Positions 58,915-64,000 of a stretch of DNA of 64,000 bases are shown piece after piece (positions within the stretch are counted from its first letter, which is position 1; each line of letters begins with the position of its first letter). Under the pieces are notes generated by a model, which saw only the letters and a list, made by a program, of their open reading frames with translations, made no database searches and was not told the DNA's origin. Both the position numbers and the translations under genes were made by a program. The stretch comes from Alphaproteobacteria bacterium (GTDB taxonomy: Bacteria > Pseudomonadota > Alphaproteobacteria > Rhodobacterales > Rhodobacteraceae), in the NCBI GenBank assembly GCA_030433335.1, contig JAUILL010000010.1:52954-116953 (forward strand), read 5' to 3'.

Positions 58915-60351
58915 TCAGGCATGGGCCGGTTCAGGGCTAATCACACCCCGTGGGTCAGCCCCGTTTGGTGGAACAGCCGAAGCTGTACGCGTCAGGTTCG
59001 TGTCCCGCCAGTTGCCCCAACGGTGATAGGCGAACGCAAGAAGCATGGTCGACACAAACGCCACGGGAAAGCTGATCCAGATCGCGTCTGCACCAAGGGT
59101 TGGCCGCAGCGCATAGATCACACCTAGCCGCACCGGATAGAGCGAGACGGCCAGAATGAGCAGCGGGACCATGACCGCTCCGGCCGCGCGCACAGTGCCG
59201 AACAGAACCTGACTGACGCCAAAGGCAAGAAAGCCCCAAGTCGCTACCTTCAGAATATGTTCGGCGATCCCGATGGCATCCGCGGCATCGCTCAGGAACA
59301 CCCGAAGCGCCAAACGGTCTGCGATCAGCAGCAAAACAACCAAACCTCCGGTCAGGACAAAGTTGAACAGGATGCCCGCGCGCGTTATTTGCGAGACACG
59401 ATCGAAACGCCCTGCCCCGATGTTCTGCGCGGCCATGGCAGAGACGGCACCTCCCAGCGCCATCGCGGGCATCTGCACATAGGTCCAGATTTGTTGGGTC
59501 GCGCCATAGGCAGCAGTGGTATCGACCCCTTCGGAGTTGATCAGACGCAGCACCGTCAGCGCGGCAGAGGTCACAACAATCATCTGCAGCCCGATGGGCA
59601 GGCCTTTGGCCACGACTGTCTTCAGGATCGCGGGATCGGGGCGCAGATAGGCCAGTTCCTTGCCGCGCAGTCGCAGGGGCAGATCCTTGGCGTAAATGTA
59701 CCCGATCATCGCTGCCAGTGTGATGTAGTTCGCCGCGCCCAAAGACAGGGCAGACCCCGAAATCCCGAACGCAGGCAACGGCCCGACCCCAAGGATCAGC
59801 AAAGGGTTCAAAGCGGCCCCCAGCACCACGGCCATCACCATAAACCGGAGCGGCGTAGTCGCATCACCGGACCCGCGCAGGGTCATCATGAGCATCGTCT
59901 GCAAAAGAAGAGCGGGAGTGGCCACAAAAATGATCTGCAGGTAAGCGCGGGCCAATTCCAGAATCTCCGGCGCTGTGCCGAGGAGATTCAGCAAATGCGG
60001 CGCCAGAAAATACCCGCCAATCGCGAAAACCGTGACCAAAGGCAAAAAGGCCCCGACTGCGGTGCCCACCACCTTGCGGGCGCGGTCGATGTTTCCGGCA
60101 CCAATAGCCTGCCCGACGAGAATGGTCGCGGCCATCCCGAAACCAAAGACGAAACTGGTCAGAAGGAACATGATCAGGTTGCCGTTTGTGGTCGCCGCCA
60201 ATGCGGCCTCTCCCAACAAATTCCCCACCCAAGCGCTGTCGATAGAGCCATTCGCGGATTGCAGGACAGAACTGCCAAGGGTCGGAAGTGCGAAAAGCAA
60301 AAGTTGGCGACCGATCGGTCCGTCGGTGAGTGTTGCCTGTCCTGCCGCCAT
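58915..60351 (-). CDS. MATE family efflux transporter
   Basis: QLLLFALPTLGSSVLQSANGSIDSAWVGNLLGEAALAA...; start MAAGQATLTDG. Confidence 0.92.
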   Translation of the reverse strand: MAAGQATLTDGPIGRQLLLFALPTLGSSVLQSANGSIDSAWVGNLLGEAALAATTNGNLIMFLLTSFVFGFGMAATILVGQAIGAGNIDRARKVVGTAVGAFLPLVTVFAIGGYFLAPHLLNLLGTAPEILELARAYLQIIFVATPALLLQTMLMMTLRGSGDATTPLRFMVMAVVLGAALNPLLILGVGPLPAFGISGSALSLGAANYITLAAMIGYIYAKDLPLRLRGKELAYLRPDPAILKTVVAKGLPIGLQMIVVTSAALTVLRLINSEGVDTTAAYGATQQIWTYVQMPAMALGGAVSAMAAQNIGAGRFDRVSQITRAGILFNFVLTGGLVVLLLIADRLALRVFLSDAADAIGIAEHILKVATWGFLAFGVSQVLFGTVRAAGAVMVPLLILAVSLYPVRLGVIYALRPTLGADAIWISFPVAFVSTMLLAFAYHRWGNWRDTNLTRTASAVPPNGADPRGVISPEPAHA

Positions 60352-60598
60352 TGTTCTTTCTCCTTCAGCGTCTGGTCCCGGATGGACCTGAAGGAAATGT
60401 GTGACCAACGACTTCTGTTTCAACATGAACAGAAGTACCCAAACCGCACAGCGCATATGCGGAATTTCGCACAATCCTGTTCGGAACCTTTCCAGACCAA
60501 TCACAGCGGTTGTGGCATTCCTTCGGAAACGCGGGTTTCCGTCCGCCCTCAGTTCTTCTAGCAGGTGGGCCAAGGATATTTCTTGAAAGGAGCCCTCC

Positions 60599-60994
60599 AT
60601 GGCCAAAGCCATCCACTCCATGATCCGTGTGACCGACGAAGCCCGTTCGGTTGCCTTTTACGAAACCGCGTTTGGTCTGACCGTTGCGGATCGTCTGGAT
60701 TTCGCAGAGTTCACTCTGGTCTATCTGAGCAATCCCGAAAGCGACTTTGAGTTGGAACTGACGATCAACAAGGGCCAAACCGAAGCCTATGATCTGGGCA
60801 ATGGCTACGGACATTTCGCGGTTTCGGTGGACGATGTGACGGCCGAGCACGCCCGCTTCGAAGCGGCTGGCCTGAACCCGCGAAAACTCGTCGATTTCGC
60901 ACCGGGCGGAGAGGTGATCGCGCGGTTCTTTTTCGTCAAAGACCCCGACGGCTACGAGATCGAAGTGCTTCAGCGCGGTGGCCGCTATAAATAA
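60599..60994 (+). CDS. Glyoxalase I family (lactoylglutathione lyase-like)
   Basis: MIRVTDEARSVAFYETAFGLTV, GYGHFAVSVDD, FVKDPDGYEIEVLQR. Confidence 0.9.
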   Translation: MAKAIHSMIRVTDEARSVAFYETAFGLTVADRLDFAEFTLVYLSNPESDFELELTINKGQTEAYDLGNGYGHFAVSVDDVTAEHARFEAAGLNPRKLVDFAPGGEVIARFFFVKDPDGYEIEVLQRGGRYK

Positions 60995-61010
60995 CCCGCA
61001 ATTTTAGCGA

Positions 61011-61041
61011 GCCCCCTCCTTTGCTCTGTGAAGGCGGGGGC
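61011..61041. terminator. Hairpin between convergent glyoxalase and DUF1194-like gene
   Basis: GCCCCCTCCTT-TGCTCTGTG-AAGGCGGGGGC, one mismatch in stem. Confidence 0.55.
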
Positions 61042-61848
61042 CTAAGGCTCGGTCCACAGCAACCTGCGCTGCTGCCAGATCTTCTCGCCAATCATGCAGT
61101 CGCGTGGATCGCGATCCAGCGCCTGAACCTTCTGAATGATCTCTGGCGCCTGCTGCGGCATCGGAAGCGCCGCGATCTCAAGCACCAGCTTGCGGCGCAC
61201 CGCCTCGGCGAAGTCTTCCCATGCCGTAACCGGCACGACAAAAGCACCCGGACCACCGACGACACAGGTTTGATAGTAGATATCCAGATCGTCCAGATGC
61301 CAGCGATTGCCCTGTCCCTCTCCGGTCATCAAAGGCAAGCCGTTCACGATCACCCCTGCGCCGACAGCCGCATCCCGTGCTGCGGTCACGCGCCGGCCCA
61401 GATTGTTCGGCCCATCGCCTGAGATATCAATGACCTTGCGCAGCCCCTCGAACCCGTTCTGGCCGATTGACCGCACGCCATAATCCAACGCGCCAGAAAT
61501 CGATGTATGACGCCTACCCGGTGTCATGCGCTGCCTCAATGTCTCGGCAAATGCATCCAGATCAGCGCGGTTCTCGACCAACGTCCAGTCGATCACTGTA
61601 TCCTGAGCCCCCGCCCATTCCACATAGGTGATCGCAACCCGTTGCAGCATCCCGGACTGAACGGCATCGAACACCACATCTGACTGCAATGCCTCCGCAT
61701 ATCCTTTGCGCTGGATGTCCAGTTCCTGCTCGGTCATGGAACGCGAGACATCGACCATCAACGCAAGCTCGAGGTCAACCTCAATCGGCGCGGCCCAAGC
61801 AGGCCAAGCCAGAAACAGTGAAGCAAGAATAAGGACGCGGCGCAGCAT
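61042..61848 (-). CDS. DUF1194-like secreted VWA protein
   Basis: Signal peptide; ELALMVDVSRSMTEQELDIQRKGYAEAL MIDAS-like; VIDISGDGPNN. Confidence 0.82.
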   Translation of the reverse strand: MLRRVLILASLFLAWPAWAAPIEVDLELALMVDVSRSMTEQELDIQRKGYAEALQSDVVFDAVQSGMLQRVAITYVEWAGAQDTVIDWTLVENRADLDAFAETLRQRMTPGRRHTSISGALDYGVRSIGQNGFEGLRKVIDISGDGPNNLGRRVTAARDAAVGAGVIVNGLPLMTGEGQGNRWHLDDLDIYYQTCVVGGPGAFVVPVTAWEDFAEAVRRKLVLEIAALPMPQQAPEIIQKVQALDRDPRDCMIGEKIWQQRRLLWTEP

Positions 61849-61993
61849 ACACGCAGGGTCCGCTAGGGACCCGCTCCCCGTCAAATCACAAAAAGAGATT
61901 TCTGGACCATTGGCCTTGGTCAGCGCTTCAATCCGCCATCAATGCCAATGGTTCCAGCAATATGCTCAGTCGCACGAGTGGTGAACTTGGCGT

Positions 61994-62782
61994 TTAGCCA
62001 AGCCCCAAGCGGCCCTCGATAAATTCGAAAGAGCGGCGCGCCTTGTCTATTCCATCAGAACCAAAGCGTCCCTCGGCTGTGCATTCAAACGAGAATGCGC
62101 CCGCATATCCCGCCTCAAGGAACCGCGAGATCTGCTCTAGATTTCCACAGCGGTCACCTGCATCGACCCAGACACGGTGCTTGTCCTGCTCATCATCCAG
62201 AGCAACATCGGGATCCGAAATACCAGAGATGTGTACCATCTTGGTCAACTCCGGAAACAGATCCACGTCCCCAGCGATACAGTGCTGGAAGGTGTCATGG
62301 ACAATCCCGAACATGTCGACATCCACAGCCTCGATGGCGCGCGCCAACTCTGCTTTGCGCGGGATAGATGACGTGGCAAAGCCAATCGGCTCAATCAAAG
62401 GCATCACAGACCGACCACGGAACATCGGAACCAGTTCGCGCAGAACATCCACCAGCGGTGTCACTTGCCGGTCATCCACACAGGCAATCAGACTGATGGT
62501 TTCCGCCCCGCTCGCCTCGGCTGCATCCGCCAGCGCCGCGATGTCGGCCGCCCGCGTGTCATCCCAGACATTGAAGCCGTAGACTTCGGAAAGCCCAAGA
62601 AAGCGCAACCCGCGCTCTTGGGCCATGGCCTGTGCTGCATCCGGCGCAATTCCATCAAAGAAAGGACGCCCCAGATCGTTGCGCGGCTCGACCCCGACAC
62701 ATCCCAGAGCCTGCGCCGTGTCCAAATACGCCTCAAAGGGCAGCTCGGCACAGGTCTTCTGGTTGAGCGCGCGTTTGATCAA
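61994..62782 (-). CDS. Sugar phosphate isomerase/epimerase-like TIM barrel (IolI/IolE-like)
   Basis: VGVEPRNDLG, MFGIVHDTFQHCIAGD, VHISGISDP; adjacent to iolB; probable TTG start overlapping the iolB stop. Confidence 0.8.
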   Translation of the reverse strand: MIKRALNQKTCAELPFEAYLDTAQALGCVGVEPRNDLGRPFFDGIAPDAAQAMAQERGLRFLGLSEVYGFNVWDDTRAADIAALADAAEASGAETISLIACVDDRQVTPLVDVLRELVPMFRGRSVMPLIEPIGFATSSIPRKAELARAIEAVDVDMFGIVHDTFQHCIAGDVDLFPELTKMVHISGISDPDVALDDEQDKHRVWVDAGDRCGNLEQISRFLEAGYAGAFSFECTAEGRFGSDGIDKARRSFEFIEGRLGLG

Positions 62783-63573
62783 AACAGATGTTCCACTTCG
62801 GGCGCAGGCACAAAGCGCCATTTGCGCAGGGGGCCTGCCATGACGTTCAGATAGTACATCTCGAACCCGTAGGGCGCGCCGCAGGGGTGGTGACCACGGG
62901 GCACACAGACCACATCGCCGTCTTTCACGGCCATGGTTTCATCAAGTTGACCATCGTCAGTATAAACGCGCTGGATGCCGAACCCGTCACCGGGGTTCAG
63001 ACGGTGATAGTAGGTTTCTTCCAGATAGGTGATACGCGGGAAGTCGTCTTCGTCATGGCGATGGCTGGGAAAGGACGACCAGTGGCCCGCCGGGGTGAAC
63101 ACTTCGGTCACCAGCAGGCTGTCGCAATAGTCCTCGTTTTCCATCGCGATGTTGTTGATGTAGCGGGTGTTCACGCCCTCGCCACGCTGGGTCAGTTCGA
63201 TGCCATCGGGTCCGATGCGGCGCGCTTCGTGACCGCCCATGCCGGGGGCAGAGCACACCGCAATGGTGCACTCGGTGGTCGCGGTCGCTTCCCATGTGTC
63301 GTCATTGGGAACGTAAAGGCAGTGTGGCGGCGTCTTTTCAAAGACATTCATCCGCTCGCCAAGCTCGCCCCAGTCTTTTCCTGCTGCGGTGAAGGTTGCT
63401 TTACCCTCGACCATCACCAGAATGACCTCACGATCACCCGTGACTTCAGACACGCTCTCACCTTCGCGCAGACGGTAGAGCGAAAAGCCAACATAGCGCC
63501 AGCCTGCAGATTCAGGTGTGATCTGGTGCACTTTGCCATGATCGCCAAAGGGTTTCTTCAAAAGATCAGCCAT
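62779..63573 (-). CDS. iolB: 5-deoxy-glucuronate isomerase
   Basis: FSLYRLREGESVSE, HWSSFPSHRHDEDDFPRITYLEETYYHRLNPGDGFGIQRVYT. Confidence 0.93.
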   Translation of the reverse strand: MADLLKKPFGDHGKVHQITPESAGWRYVGFSLYRLREGESVSEVTGDREVILVMVEGKATFTAAGKDWGELGERMNVFEKTPPHCLYVPNDDTWEATATTECTIAVCSAPGMGGHEARRIGPDGIELTQRGEGVNTRYINNIAMENEDYCDSLLVTEVFTPAGHWSSFPSHRHDEDDFPRITYLEETYYHRLNPGDGFGIQRVYTDDGQLDETMAVKDGDVVCVPRGHHPCGAPYGFEMYYLNVMAGPLRKWRFVPAPEVEHLF

Positions 63574-63642
63574 TTAGATGTCCTTCCTTCGGGCCAAATC
63601 GCGCCCGAGACTATTGTGGGGATCAAGGGCCGCCAAAGGGCC

Positions 63643-63668
63643 AAAAGGGGCAGTCCCCTGCCCCTTTG
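63643..63668 (-). terminator. Hairpin between iolD and iolB
   Basis: AAAGGGGCAG-TCCC-CTGCCCCTTT, perfect stem; minus strand followed by T-tract. Confidence 0.7.
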
Positions 63669-63680
63669 TCTCGTCCGAAA

Positions 63681-64000
63681 TCAGTTCATACCGGTCTGTT
63701 TAGCGATCTGGGTGATGTACTGGGCATAGCGGTTGCGCTGCTTTTCCCGCTCGCTGGTCTGCGGTACGGCCACGTCCCAGAAGTACCCATGCTCGCCTGC
63801 GGAGGTCTCAAGGCCGGTGCCGGGGAAGTCCTTGGCGATGGTGTCGATCACGATCACCGTGGGGATGTTCCGTTCGCGGGCGGCTTTGATCTCGGCTTCC
63901 AGCGCGTCGGTGCCAGATGCCTTGACCGCATGGGCGCCCATGGAGGCCGCGTGGGCCACATAGTCGATCTCGGGCTGAACCTCGATGTTGCAATCCACGT
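63681..64000 (-). CDS. iolD: 3D-(3,5/4)-trihydroxycyclohexane-1,2-dione hydrolase, C-terminal part (runs off window end)
   Basis: C-terminal ThDP-enzyme segment NIEVQPEIDYVAHAASMGAHAVKASGTDALEAEIKAARERNIPTVIVIDTIAKDFPGTG...; iol context. Confidence 0.85.
   Translation of the reverse strand, partial: VDCNIEVQPEIDYVAHAASMGAHAVKASGTDALEAEIKAARERNIPTVIVIDTIAKDFPGTGLETSAGEHGYFWDVAVPQTSEREKQRNRYAQYITQIAKQTGMN

Noticed and set aside
59257-60561. 434-aa plus-strand ORF antisense to the MATE transporter
   Set aside because: Low-complexity Arg/Gln-rich translation opposite a clear membrane protein gene.

Overview
GC-rich alphaproteobacterial (Rhodobacteraceae-like, inferred) chromosomal or replicon segment. 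Positions 1-30.3 kb hold a nearly continuous Mo-nitrogenase island on the minus strand: nifB(partial)-nifA-rpoN-modCBA-nifW-cysE/nifP-nifV-nifS-nifU-iscA-TPR-like ORF-nifQ-fdxB-small proteins-nifX-nifN-nifE-nnrS-nifK-nifD-nifH. It is followed by an rnfF/rseC-like/fdxN/fdxC operon and the divergent rnfABCDGEH operon, which ends in a Tat-type flavoprotein. Several sigma54 -24/-12 promoters and NifA UAS sites (TGT-N10-ACA) can be read directly. The second half is accessory: aldo/keto reductase, MFS pump, a partial ectoine-degradation cluster (doeD/doeC/doeX/doeA-like), an operon of three secreted proteases plus a lipoprotein amidohydrolase plus an animal-type heme peroxidase, a cytosine deaminase with a BMP-type nucleoside ABC transporter, NUDIX, an orphan TRAP binding protein, ferredoxin + P450 with a divergent LysR, MATE, glyoxalase, a DUF1194-like protein and inositol catabolism genes (iolB, iolD partial). 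Best candidates for something undescribed: (1) the five-gene protease/amidohydrolase/peroxidase operon at 39.66-47.76 kb; (2) an untracked 48-aa ORF at 12713-12859 that exactly fills a gap in the nif operon; (3) a sulfide-dehydrogenase-like flavoprotein that lacks one conserved redox cysteine, at the end of the rnf operon; (4) nnrS embedded between nifK and nifE. No tRNA, rRNA, CRISPR or IS element was recognised. All family calls come from reading the proteins; no database search was run.
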